23,859 nt of DNA from a virus. This document shows, one piece after another, positions 6,646-12,484 of the stretch. The notes below the pieces were generated by a model, which saw only the letters and a program-made list of their open reading frames with translations, searched no databases and was not told the origin of the DNA. How positions within the stretch are numbered: position 1 is the stretch's first letter; each line of letters begins with the position of its first letter. The stretch is taken from positions 1 to 23,859 of IMG/VR virus record IMGVR_UViG_3300007538_000188. One strand, written 5' to 3'. Made by a program: the position numbers and the translations under genes.

Positions 6646-6669
6646 GCCAGCCGTCCGGAGACGGCTGGC
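6646..6669 (-). other. 3' hairpin with UCCG tetraloop after DUF932 gene
   Basis: A perfect 10-bp stem (GCCAGCCGTC paired with GACGGCTGGC) closes the loop TCCG on the transcribed strand, a C(UNCG)G-type stable tetraloop. It lies 21 nt past the DUF932 stop. There is no T tract, so it is either an atypical terminator or protects the mRNA 3' end. Confidence 0.65.
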
Positions 6670-6690
6670 GTGGCTTACCCCGTGGGTGGT

Positions 6691-7695
6691 TCAGGCGACC
6701 AGCGCAGCCGCCGCCTCGTATGCGGCCTTGTTCAGATCGCCAGCAGTGCCGAACAGCACGCTGTCGATCCGGCGCGTGGCGTCCTGCTTCTCGTTGCGCA
6801 CCGTGCGCTCATGGTTTGCGTACTGGGTCACGGCGTTGAGCGCCGCCCAGACCGTTCCGGACGTGCTCACGCCGGTCTGGCGCTTGTCGTCGCGGAAGTT
6901 CGCCAGCCACTGGGACACCTCGCCCTGATACTTCTGAGCGCGACGGCTCTTTGGGTTCTTGATGTCCTCGTCGGTGAGGCGACCGTTCGCACGCTGCCAG
7001 ACGCTGGTGAAGAACGCCTGAATCTGCTCCTCGGTGATGCCCTGCTCGGCCATGCGGATGGCGTTGGCGCCATACGCCTTGATCGAGGCGGTGGGACCGG
7101 CCAGCCACTCGCGCACCTTCGCGAGGCGCTGCTCGGCGCTCGCGGTGTGCTTGATCTTGATGCAGTCGCCGTTCAGTTCGCGCATGGCGATCGCGTGCGT
7201 GTTCGCGCACACGACGCGGGTCGCGATCGACCCGATGGTGAGGCTCATGCTCAGGTCGTGGGCGCCACCGATGAACAGGTATGGCTTCACCTTGTCGTCG
7301 GCGGCGGCGTAGATCGTGCCCATGTCCACGAGGAACCACACCTTGCGGCCACCCCTGATGGATCCGGCGGTCTCCACTGCGCGATCGCTGAAGTTGCTGA
7401 TCTCATAGGCAAGATCCGCGATCTCCGCATTCTGGATCGGCGTGTAGCCGTCCTTGCACGCAGCGAACGCCTCGCCGGTGTCGCTGCGGACCACGAGCCG
7501 GTTGTCGCCGCCGTCCACGGTGCTGCCATCGTTCAGGGTCGCGATGACCGGCGCCACCTCCACCTTCCACTCCAGCCGCGCCGTCTTGAGCGCCGTGATG
7601 GCGTCGGTTCGGGTGGGGAGCACGGTGCCGAGCCCGTGCCAAGCGGGCGTGCCAGCCAGCATGATGTGATCCGTTGCCTCGATGTGATGTGCCAT
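6691..7695 (-). CDS. DUF932 phage/plasmid-like protein
   Basis: A 334-aa protein starting MAHHIEATDHIMLAGTPAWH. The early motif PAWHGLGTVL, followed by ARLEWKVEVAPV, RLVVRSDTGEAFAACKDGY and later MSLTIGSIATRVVCANTHAI, is characteristic of the DUF932 (TIGR03299, phage/plasmid-like protein) family. Members are common in phages and plasmids; their function is not established. I chose ATG 7693-7695 with GGAAA about 8 nt upstream, not the longer frame that runs back through the promoter palindrome. It is the first gene after the promoter at 7768-7812. Confidence 0.85.
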   Translation of the reverse strand: MAHHIEATDHIMLAGTPAWHGLGTVLPTRTDAITALKTARLEWKVEVAPVIATLNDGSTVDGGDNRLVVRSDTGEAFAACKDGYTPIQNAEIADLAYEISNFSDRAVETAGSIRGGRKVWFLVDMGTIYAAADDKVKPYLFIGGAHDLSMSLTIGSIATRVVCANTHAIAMRELNGDCIKIKHTASAEQRLAKVREWLAGPTASIKAYGANAIRMAEQGITEEQIQAFFTSVWQRANGRLTDEDIKNPKSRRAQKYQGEVSQWLANFRDDKRQTGVSTSGTVWAALNAVTQYANHERTVRNEKQDATRRIDSVLFGTAGDLNKAAYEAAAALVA

Positions 7696-7699
7696 TGCA

Positions 7700-7760
7700 G
7701 TGTTTCCAATCTGCCCCTGCGGGGCTGGGTTGAGTGATGTCAAGACTCGACGGTGAGCCT
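7700..7760 (-). promoter_or_regulatory. Modular structured 5' leader (copy 2)
   Basis: Transcribed order: stem AGGCTC/GAGTCT (one G-T pair) with loop ACCGTC (7743-7760), then ATCACTCAACCC (7727-7738), then stem GCCCC/GGGGC with triloop GCA (7713-7725), then AGATTGGAAACAC (7700-7712) before the DUF932 start. The loop and single-stranded parts match the copy at 8258-8313 while both stems differ in sequence yet still pair. Confidence 0.7.
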
Positions 7761-7767
7761 CGATGCT

Positions 7768-7812
7768 GTACCATACACCGTGTATCGTACAGTTCAAGAT
7801 CTAACTGGACAA
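7768..7812 (-). promoter_or_regulatory. Leftward sigma70-like promoter overlapping a 23-bp palindrome
   Basis: On the leftward strand TTGTCC (7807-7812) and TACGAT (7784-7789) are separated by 17 bp. The -10 lies within a near-perfect inverted repeat at 7768-7790 (arms GTACGATACAC and GTGTATGGTAC around a central base, one mismatched pair). The same 23 bp recur at 9243-9265 with one substitution. The arrangement suggests an operator over the -10 and start site; the DUF932 gene and chain below would be its targets. Confidence 0.65.
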
Positions 7813-7825
7813 TTTCCAGCAGATT

Positions 7826-7861
7826 CTTGGGAGGCCACCCCCGGAGGGGTGGCGACCCAAG
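7826..7861 (-). other. 3' hairpin with UCCG tetraloop
   Basis: An 8-bp stem (GCCACCCC paired with GGGGTGGC, loop TCCG on the transcribed strand) is extended by CTTGGG/CCCAAG across a 2x2 internal loop. It follows the stop of the gene at 7872-8255 by 10 nt and precedes the promoter at 7768-7812. No T tract follows. Confidence 0.7.
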
Positions 7862-7871
7862 CGCCCGCCGG

Positions 7872-8255
7872 TCATGAGGGCTCCGGCTGCACGCCGAACC
7901 GGTGGTAGCAGAGGCGCTTCAGAACTTCGCGCAGGGTGCGCGTTTCCTCGTCGATCGTCTGCCTCAGGTACTTGACCTGATCATGCAGCCACAGGTCCGT
8001 TTCGCGCTCGGTTGCCTGCACGAACGCCAGTGCCGCCTTGGCGTGCGTCAGGTTCACGGCGGCGTTGCGGAACTTCGGGTACAGGTCGGGGTCAACCTCC
8101 GAACGGTCATCGGCAACGTATGCGTCGAAGGTGCTGCCCACGAACATGAGCACGGTGGACTGGCGATCGGTCCTGCTGGGGATGAACGCCAGATTCTCAA
8201 TGATGCAGATGATCTGCTCGGTGCGGGCGGTGTTGTAATTCCGAGGAAGCGACAT
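7872..8255 (-). CDS. Hypothetical helical protein
   Basis: A 127-aa protein starting MSLPRNYNTARTEQIICIIE from ATG 8253-8255, behind the leader AGATTGGAAACAC. The first half contains NLAFIPSRTDRQSTVLMFVG and a short acidic stretch; the second (HAKAALAFVQATERETDLWL, then LRQTIDEETRTLREVLKRL) is strongly helical, possibly coiled coil. No family is recognised. It lies in the promoter-9243 transcription unit with the genes at 8356, 8679 and 8773. Confidence 0.7.
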   Translation of the reverse strand: MSLPRNYNTARTEQIICIIENLAFIPSRTDRQSTVLMFVGSTFDAYVADDRSEVDPDLYPKFRNAAVNLTHAKAALAFVQATERETDLWLHDQVKYLRQTIDEETRTLREVLKRLCYHRFGVQPEPS

Positions 8256-8257
8256 GG

Positions 8258-8313
8258 GTGTTTCCAATCTGGGCCTGTGGCCCGGGGGTTTAGTGATCCT
8301 GCGACGGTGCAGG
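8258..8313 (-). promoter_or_regulatory. Modular structured 5' leader (copy 3)
   Basis: Transcribed order: stem CCTGC/GCAGG with loop ACCGTC (8298-8313), ATCACTAAACCC (8286-8297), stem GGGCC/GGCCC with triloop ACA (8271-8283), AGATTGGAAACAC (8258-8270), then the ATG at 8255. Compared with 7700-7760 the unpaired parts are nearly identical and the stems are compensated. Confidence 0.7.
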
Positions 8314-8355
8314 GGATCGGGGCGCGACTGCCGTGCGCCCGTCACCCTTGGATCG

Positions 8356-8592
8356 TCAGATCGCGACGCTGAAGAAATCAGCCAGCGCGGTGTAGTCCTT
8401 CCAAGTTCCAAGCACATCGCCGCTCTTCTCCATCTGCGCCCACATCCGCGCATCCACACAGAACCAGCCCTTGTTAAATCCCTCAAGCGTTGCAGAGATG
8501 ATCGGCGCGCCCTTGCGGGTCTTCCACCATCGCGCCCTTAGTCCCGCGTTGCGAAACGTTGCAACCTTGTAGTCGTCGCGCGTCAGTTTCAT
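8356..8592 (-). CDS. Hypothetical protein
   Basis: A 78-aa protein starting MKLTRDDYKVATFRNAGLRA. It is rich in aromatic residues (ARWWKTRKGAPII, GFNKGWFCVDARMWAQM, TWKDYTALADFF) and looks like a small alpha/beta domain. AAGGGA is well placed upstream of the ATG. It has its own leader with an ACCGTC-loop stem at 8626-8641. No family is recognised. Confidence 0.7.
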   Translation of the reverse strand: MKLTRDDYKVATFRNAGLRARWWKTRKGAPIISATLEGFNKGWFCVDARMWAQMEKSGDVLGTWKDYTALADFFSVAI

Positions 8593-8599
8593 CGGTCAG

Positions 8600-8641
8600 T
8601 CCCTTCGGGTAAGTGTGTAGTGAATCCTGCGACGGTGCAGG
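8600..8641 (-). promoter_or_regulatory. Modular structured 5' leader (copy 4, simplified)
   Basis: Transcribed order: stem CCTGC/GCAGG with loop ACCGTC (8626-8641), then ATTCACTAC, then a short CCC/GGG stem (8601-8609) that runs directly into the ribosome-binding sequence AAGGGACTG before the ATG at 8592. It shares the first stem exactly with 8298-8313, but has neither of the two conserved leader tails. Confidence 0.6.
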
Positions 8642-8646
8642 CCGTC

Positions 8647-8664
8647 CCGCCCCCGGAGGGGCGG
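8647..8664 (-). other. 3' hairpin with UCCG tetraloop
   Basis: A 7-bp stem (CCGCCCC paired with GGGGCGG) closes the loop TCCG on the transcribed strand. It lies 14 nt past the stop of the 24-residue membrane microprotein. As with the hairpins at 6646 and 7826, no T tract follows. Confidence 0.65.
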
Positions 8665-8678
8665 TGGGGCGTGAACCG

Positions 8679-8753
8679 TCAGTCGGTGCAGAGGATGGCG
8701 TAGACGCCGATTGCGAGAGAGATCAAGACGAACACGAGGGCGAGGGTGGTCAT
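8679..8753 (-). CDS. 24-residue single-span membrane microprotein
   Basis: ATG 8751-8753 opens a 24-codon frame encoding MTTLALVFVLISLAIGVYAI followed by LCTD and a TGA. AGAAAGGAA sits 7 nt upstream (8761-8769). Nearly the whole product is one hydrophobic helix, enough for a single membrane span, with a short polar end. Its stand-alone position with a good ribosome-binding site, its own 3' hairpin and its clear coding bias argue that it is a real gene. Function is unknown; small phage membrane proteins of this kind often modulate host membrane targets (inference). Confidence 0.65.
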   Translation of the reverse strand: MTTLALVFVLISLAIGVYAILCTD

Positions 8754-8772
8754 GGGTTGGTTCCTTTCTGGG

Positions 8773-9174
8773 TCAGGCGGCGGCGGTGTCGTGGCCGTAT
8801 CGCGTGATCAGGTGTGCGCAGTATCGATCCAGCGCGACAACGGCGCGGGTGACGTTTGCATTGGCATTGGCAATGGCCGCAGCGTGGCCGCTGATGTAAT
8901 TCTTGGCGCTGTAGACCTTGCGAAGGGCGATGACGCTGTCCCTGACTTCCTCAGCCAATTCACTCAGAACGCAGTATTCTGCGGCGTCGATCGCCCCGAT
9001 CTGGGAGGCGAAGTTGGCCTGCGAGATGACCTTGGTCGCCCTGCGCCTCGCAGATTCCACGCGAATCTCATTCGGGCGCTCGTTCGAGCAAAGCGCATAG
9101 GAAGTGAACAGGTTGAAGTTGTCTGCGAGGATCTTGTGGATGTTGCGCTCGATGACTGGAATGATCTGAAGCAT
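8773..9174 (-). CDS. Hypothetical helical protein, first gene of leftward unit
   Basis: A 133-aa protein starting MLQIIPVIERNIHKILADNF, from ATG 9172-9174 behind the conserved leader AGAAAGTAGGAGAC. It is Ala/Glu/Arg-rich and probably all helical (ESARRRATKVISQANFASQI, AEYCVLSELAEEVRDSVIAL), with a repetitive Ala-Asn stretch (AAAIANANANVTRAVVALD). No family is recognised. It is the first gene after the promoter at 9243-9286 and is therefore a likely early gene. Confidence 0.7.
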   Translation of the reverse strand: MLQIIPVIERNIHKILADNFNLFTSYALCSNERPNEIRVESARRRATKVISQANFASQIGAIDAAEYCVLSELAEEVRDSVIALRKVYSAKNYISGHAAAIANANANVTRAVVALDRYCAHLITRYGHDTAAA

Positions 9175-9179
9175 TGCGT

Positions 9180-9236
9180 GTCTCCTACTTTCTGCTGGCC
9201 TTGCCAGCCCTTGTTGCTGTGCCAGCCACGCGGCTG
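9180..9236 (-). promoter_or_regulatory. Structured 5' leader of the first leftward gene
   Basis: Transcribed order: stem CAGCC/GGCTG with loop GCGT (9223-9236), a spacer, stem GCTGGC/GCCAGC with triloop AAG (9194-9208), then AGAAAGTAGGAGAC (9180-9193). The last module is identical over 14 nt to the leader at 6584-6597, again directly abutting a GC stem with different bases. Confidence 0.65.
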
Positions 9237-9242
9237 ACCTGA

Positions 9243-9286
9243 GTACCATACACCATGTATCGTACAAGGCAAGTAGTTAACTTCAA
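9243..9286 (-). promoter_or_regulatory. Leftward sigma70-like promoter overlapping a 23-bp palindrome
   Basis: TTGAAG (9281-9286) and TACGAT (9259-9264) are 16 bp apart on the leftward strand. The 23-bp inverted repeat at 9243-9265 covers the -10 and probable start site and differs from the copy at 7768-7790 at one base. The remaining part of the 9175-9396 intergenic region, towards the packaging genes, holds no promoter I can call with confidence. Confidence 0.65.
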
Positions 9287-9361
9287 CAAACCATCCAGAT
9301 TGTTGGCAATAAAGCCGTAAGTGGTTCGTTTCCCTTGTCTTATGTCATCCAAGAAATCTGT

Positions 9362-9382
9362 GCCGACCCGCATTCGGCGGGC
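9362..9382 (+). other. Alternative stem-loops before the packaging operon
   Basis: Two mutually exclusive stems overlap here: GCCGA (9362-9366) with TCGGC (9374-9378), or CCCGC (9367-9371) with GCGGG (9377-9381). They end directly before CAACAAAGGGG, the ribosome-binding region of the terminase small subunit. The plan (GC stem next to the binding site) mirrors the leftward leaders. Confidence 0.4.
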
Positions 9383-9396
9383 AACAAAGGGGTGCT

Positions 9397-9876
9397 ATGA
9401 TGGCTGAAATGAGCGCCGATAACAACGTGCCAGCGCGACGCAAGGCAGGCAGGCCACGAAAGGCCGATGCTGCGACTATCGAAGCATGTAAAGAGCGGTG
9501 GCTACAAGAGTTCCGCACTCTGGGCTGGGCTGGCGCGTGCGAGGCTGCTGGCGTCGCGATCAGCACGCCGAGCAACTGGCGGGCGATCGATCCGGCCTTC
9601 AAGGCGAAGCACGACGCGCTCAATCCCACGATCGCGGACGGGCTGGAGCGCATGATCGAAGAGGTGCTGTCCGGCAAGCGCCAAATGGACAAGGTGCAGA
9701 TGACCCTGCTGATCTTCCGGCTGAAGGCGCTGCGACCGGCCCTGTACCGGGAGCGGTGGAGCGTGGAGCACTCCGGCCCTGACGGTCAGCCCATCAAGGT
9801 CGAGACGAACGGCAACGCGCAGCGCGGCATGGATTTGCTCAACCAGTGGGGCGGACGCCTCGCCTCCAAGAACTGA
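9397..9876 (+). CDS. terS: Terminase small subunit-like HTH protein
   Basis: A 159-aa protein starting MMAEMSADNNVPARRKAGRP with an AT-hook-like basic start. An HTH-type region follows (GWAGACEAAGVAISTPSNWR, about residues 43-62), then a helix-rich oligomerisation segment, and an end reading LLIFRLKALRPALYRERWSV. This layout is typical of small terminase subunits, which form a ring that recognises phage DNA for packaging. AAAGGGG lies upstream; starting at the second ATG (9400) is equally possible. The downstream large-subunit frame overlaps it by up to 31 nt, supporting the assignment. Confidence 0.7.
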   Translation: MMAEMSADNNVPARRKAGRPRKADAATIEACKERWLQEFRTLGWAGACEAAGVAISTPSNWRAIDPAFKAKHDALNPTIADGLERMIEEVLSGKRQMDKVQMTLLIFRLKALRPALYRERWSVEHSGPDGQPIKVETNGNAQRGMDLLNQWGGRLASKN

Positions 9877-11642
9877 GCAACCTAGCAGCACCCCTCCCCC
9901 CTGTGACCAAGCGCCCCCGACCTGAAGCACGCGCGTTCGTCACGATGCGCGAGCGGGTGCTGCGGGCTGCACCAGCCGAACAGGCTCACCTGCGTGCGGC
10001 GTTTGCAGGCTCATTCGCCGCATGGTGCGAGGCCACGGCGTGGACCTACCGGGTCAAGGACATCGACCCGGAGACTGGGCGCGAGGTACCGGCACCGCAG
10101 ATGCACGTCCCCTTCACGCTCTGGCCCTGCCAAGTCGAGGCCAGCGAGGCCATCATCGACGCCATCGGCAAGGGCGAGGACTGCGTGATCCGCAAGAGCC
10201 GAGACATGGGCGCTTCGTGGCTTCTCGTGGGCATCGCAGCGTGGGGCTGGCTGTTCCACGGCTGGCAGAGCCTGCTGGTCAGCCGCGTCGAGGATCTCGT
10301 GGACCGCACCGGCGACCCGGACACGCTGTTCTGGAAGGTGGACTACCTGCTAGCCGCCCAGCCCGAGTGGCTGCTACCGGCGTCACCCAAGGCGCTGGAG
10401 AAAGGCGGAGACCTGCGGCAGCACATGATGCTCCGGCATCCCACCAGCGGCGCCACCATCGCAGGGCAGGCGAGCACAGAGCACATCGGGCGCGGTGGAC
10501 GCCGCACGCTCGTGGTCTTCGATGAGTTCGCAGCCCTCGACCACGCCGACGCGGCATGGCGCAGCGCGGCAGACTGCACGTCGTGCCGCATCGCGAACAG
10601 CACGCCCATCGGCGCAGGCACTGAGTACGCCCGCCTCGTCAGCGCCGCCCGGACGCAAGGGGCGCCCCGCCTGATCGAGTTGATGTACTGGCAGCACCCA
10701 GACAAGGGGGCCGGGCAGGAAGAGCGCGAGGACGTGGACGGCGCCATCACCGGCATGGCAGGCGCCCGGTACGTCTGGACGCCGTGGTTGCATGACCAGT
10801 TGAAGCGCCGCGACCGGATCGACCTGTGCCAGAACGTGTTCGCGGAGTCCATCGGCAGCGGGCAGGCGTTCTTCAGCAGCCACGCCGTCACCCAGCACCG
10901 GGAGGACCACGCCAAGGCGCCGGTCAGGGCCGAGTACGGCAAGGGCAAGATGATCCCCAGCCCCAGCGGCAGGTGGCGCATCTACGAGCAACCCAGCCGC
11001 GCGGCGGACTACGTTTGCTTCATCGACCCGGCGTATGGCACGGGCGCGGCCAATAGCGCCGTGTGCGTCATGGAGGCTGCGACCCGGACGGTCGTGGCGG
11101 AGTTCATCGACCCCAACATCGCCACCTACGATCTGGCGTTGGAGGTCGCTCAGGTGCTCCGGCGGTTCTACAAGGGGCGCGGACCGGCCTTGGTGGGGTG
11201 GGAGACGAACGGGCCCGGCGCCGCCTTGCAGCACGACTTTGAACGCGCCGAGTACCGCAACGTGTACCGGCAGAGGCAGGTGGGGACGAGGGCGGAGACG
11301 AGGACGATGCGGGTGGGGTGGACCAGCACCAAGCGCACCAAGAGGGCGCTGCTGGGCGGTCTGGCGAGGTCACTGGCGCAGGGCGAGGTGGTGGTGACCA
11401 GTGGCGACTGTCTGGACGAGATGCTGGAGTACATCGTGCTGGAGGACGGCAGCATCGAGGCGGGTTCGCGCAGGGACGAGTCGAGTGGCGCCCGGGAATC
11501 GCATGGCGACCGTGTGATAGCAGTCGCTGGCGCTCTTATGCTGTGCGACGAGGTGGGCGAGGCATTGGAGCCTCCCCCCGCATACGAGGAGGACACCTTG
11601 GGTGCTATCTTGAAACACGAGGAGATCATTCGTGGCGACTAA
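9846..11642 (+). CDS. terL: Terminase large subunit
   Basis: A 598-aa protein (from GTG 9846). The ATPase half has a Walker A-type loop IRKSRDMGASW at about 115-125 and Walker B VVFDEFAAL at 223-231. The nuclease half has three spaced acidic sites of the RNase H-like fold: FIDPAYGTG (D394), VGWETNGPG (E453) and SHGDRVIAV (D555). This enzyme drives DNA into the prohead and cuts concatemers. The loop lacks the usual GKS/GKT and uses GAS, as some podovirus-type terminases do. The start is unclear: GTG 9903 or ATG 9945 are alternatives and no start has a good ribosome-binding site. The following gene overlaps by 11 nt. Confidence 0.92.
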   Translation: MGRTPRLQELSNLAAPLPPVTKRPRPEARAFVTMRERVLRAAPAEQAHLRAAFAGSFAAWCEATAWTYRVKDIDPETGREVPAPQMHVPFTLWPCQVEASEAIIDAIGKGEDCVIRKSRDMGASWLLVGIAAWGWLFHGWQSLLVSRVEDLVDRTGDPDTLFWKVDYLLAAQPEWLLPASPKALEKGGDLRQHMMLRHPTSGATIAGQASTEHIGRGGRRTLVVFDEFAALDHADAAWRSAADCTSCRIANSTPIGAGTEYARLVSAARTQGAPRLIELMYWQHPDKGAGQEEREDVDGAITGMAGARYVWTPWLHDQLKRRDRIDLCQNVFAESIGSGQAFFSSHAVTQHREDHAKAPVRAEYGKGKMIPSPSGRWRIYEQPSRAADYVCFIDPAYGTGAANSAVCVMEAATRTVVAEFIDPNIATYDLALEVAQVLRRFYKGRGPALVGWETNGPGAALQHDFERAEYRNVYRQRQVGTRAETRTMRVGWTSTKRTKRALLGGLARSLAQGEVVVTSGDCLDEMLEYIVLEDGSIEAGSRRDESSGARESHGDRVIAVAGALMLCDEVGEALEPPPAYEEDTLGAILKHEEIIRGD

Positions 11643-11871
11643 GCGCAAGCGCGGCCCCAGCCTGTCGGTGGGCCGTGGAGAGAAACTTTCGGTGAAGGCT
11701 GGCGGCGGGCTGACGGCAAAGGGACGCGCCAAGTACAACAGGGCGACCGGATCGAAGTTGAAGGCGCCCACGAAGGACAAGAACAACCCTCGACACAAGT
11801 CGTTCTGCGCGAGGAGCAAGTCATGGAAGGGTCCGCGAGGCAAGGCGGCGCGTAGAAGGTGGGGTTGCTGA
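11632..11871 (+). CDS. Small basic DUF6321-like phage protein
   Basis: A 79-aa, strongly basic protein from GTG 11632 with GAGGAG upstream inside the terminase gene. The middle reads GGGLTAKGRAKYNRATGSKL and is followed by KSFCARSKSWKGPRGKAARR. This resembles the DUF6321 family found next to packaging genes of podoviruses; I rely on memory of the GLTAKGRAKYNRATGS motif. Function is unknown, and the charge suggests nucleic acid binding. Confidence 0.75.
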   Translation: MATKRKRGPSLSVGRGEKLSVKAGGGLTAKGRAKYNRATGSKLKAPTKDKNNPRHKSFCARSKSWKGPRGKAARRRWGC

Positions 11872-11872
11872 G

Positions 11873-12001
11873 ATGAAGAATTCCTTGGTGGGTAACATCA
11901 ATCGTCGCAAGAAGTTATGAATCAGCAGGCCCAAGTCGAAGACGACGGTCAGCAAGAAGTCTTACGCCGCCATGAAGCGCGGCTGGAAGAGGAGCAAGTG
12001 A
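11873..12001 (+). pseudogene. Lys-rich 42-codon microgene with in-frame TGA at codon 16
   Basis: ATG 11873 begins one nt after the previous TGA. The frame reads MKNSLVGNINRRKKL, then TGA (11918-11920), then ISRPKSKTTVSKKSYAAMKR and GWKRSK to a TGA at 11999-12001, which overlaps the next ATG by one base. Residues on both sides look like one protein: small phage proteins with a KKxGxSR...STVS..AY..M..GW pattern are, in my recollection, common at this position. A single GGA-to-TGA change would explain the stop. It may be a broken gene, a sequencing error, or a leaky stop. Confidence 0.55.
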
Positions 12002-12111
12002 TGCCGAAGGTCGGAAAGAAGAAGTTCCCCTACACGAAGAAGGGCAAGTCCGCCGCCAAGTCCTACGCCAAGAAGATGGGCAAGCCCGTCAAGAAGATGC
12101 GGGGCTATTGA
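12001..12111 (+). CDS. 36-residue Lys-rich microprotein
   Basis: ATG 12001 opens MPKVGKKKFPYTKKGKSAAK and ends KPVKKMRGY. GAGGAG lies 7 nt upstream. The MPKVGKKxFPYTKKG start recurs in small phage proteins at this locus as far as I recall. Start and stop overlap the flanking microgenes by one base each (TGATG), so the run is translationally coupled. The longer frame beginning at 11917 is unlikely because it starts within the in-frame TGA region of the upstream microgene. Confidence 0.7.
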   Translation: MPKVGKKKFPYTKKGKSAAKSYAKKMGKPVKKMRGY

Positions 12112-12266
12112 TGCCATTCAAGAGCAAGGCTCAGGCGCGGTACATGTTTGCGAACATGCCGAAGACGGCCAAGAAGTGGGCAAAGAAGACCAAGAGCATG
12201 AAGGGTCTTCCGGCCCGTGCGAAGAAGAAGAAGAAGGGCAAGAAGAAGGGCGGTAAGAAGTGCTGA
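12111..12266 (+). CDS. 51-residue Lys-rich microprotein (KSKAQxR motif)
   Basis: ATG 12111 overlaps the previous TGA by one base. The product begins MPFKSKAQARYMFANMPKTA, then KKWAKKTKSMKGLPARAKKK, and ends in a tail that is nearly all Lys and Gly. The PxKSKAQxRxM start resembles small basic proteins such as the DUF3008 group and homologues in phages. Nothing shows its function. The charge suggests binding to DNA or RNA during packaging. Confidence 0.7.
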   Translation: MPFKSKAQARYMFANMPKTAKKWAKKTKSMKGLPARAKKKKKGKKKGGKKC

Positions 12267-12484
12267 TCCGCGCAGGAAACAGAATCATTCCCTTGACTTC
12301 GATCGCCTATTGCGAGGTTGTCCGAAACGATGAAATCATCATTCACACGCTCACTGGGAATGTGTTGGTCGCTGCTGGGAGCGATGCTGAAGTCATCCAA
12401 GCGATGGTTGCTCGCATCCAAAAACCACAAACAGGAAAGAAGGCGCAAGGTGTACGGAAAGAAGAAGTCGAAGAAGGCCGGTAA
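12260..12484 (+). CDS. Small hypothetical protein
   Basis: A 74-aa protein from GTG 12260, overlapping the previous gene by 7 nt. Residues 1-55 (MLIRAGNRIIPLTSIAYCEV, then IIIHTLTGNVLVAAGSDAEV, then IQAMVARIQ) predict a compact beta-beta-beta-alpha domain, similar in outline to many small phage and bacterial proteins that begin IRxGNRxI. The C-terminal tail is charged and overlaps the next gene by 35 nt. No function is assigned. Confidence 0.6.
   Translation: MLIRAGNRIIPLTSIAYCEVVRNDEIIIHTLTGNVLVAAGSDAEVIQAMVARIQKPQTGKKAQGVRKEEVEEGR

Noticed and set aside
6604-7737. Long + strand open frame of 377 codons
   Set aside because: It is antisense to the DUF932 gene, is Arg/His/Asp/Val-rich in a way typical of shadow frames in GC-rich DNA, and has no plausible family or leader.
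9266-9396. Rightward promoter for the packaging operon
   Set aside because: Several TTG and TAT-like hexamers exist but none pair with proper spacing; I could not support a specific call.
10383-11234. 283-codon leftward frame opposite the terminase
   Set aside because: It is a shadow of the terminase large subunit, which has intact ATPase and nuclease motifs.
11917-12111. Extended 64-codon version of the 36-residue microprotein
   Set aside because: It would start within the in-frame TGA of the upstream microgene and has an out-of-character acidic N-terminus. ATG 12001 has GAGGAG and a TGATG coupling.
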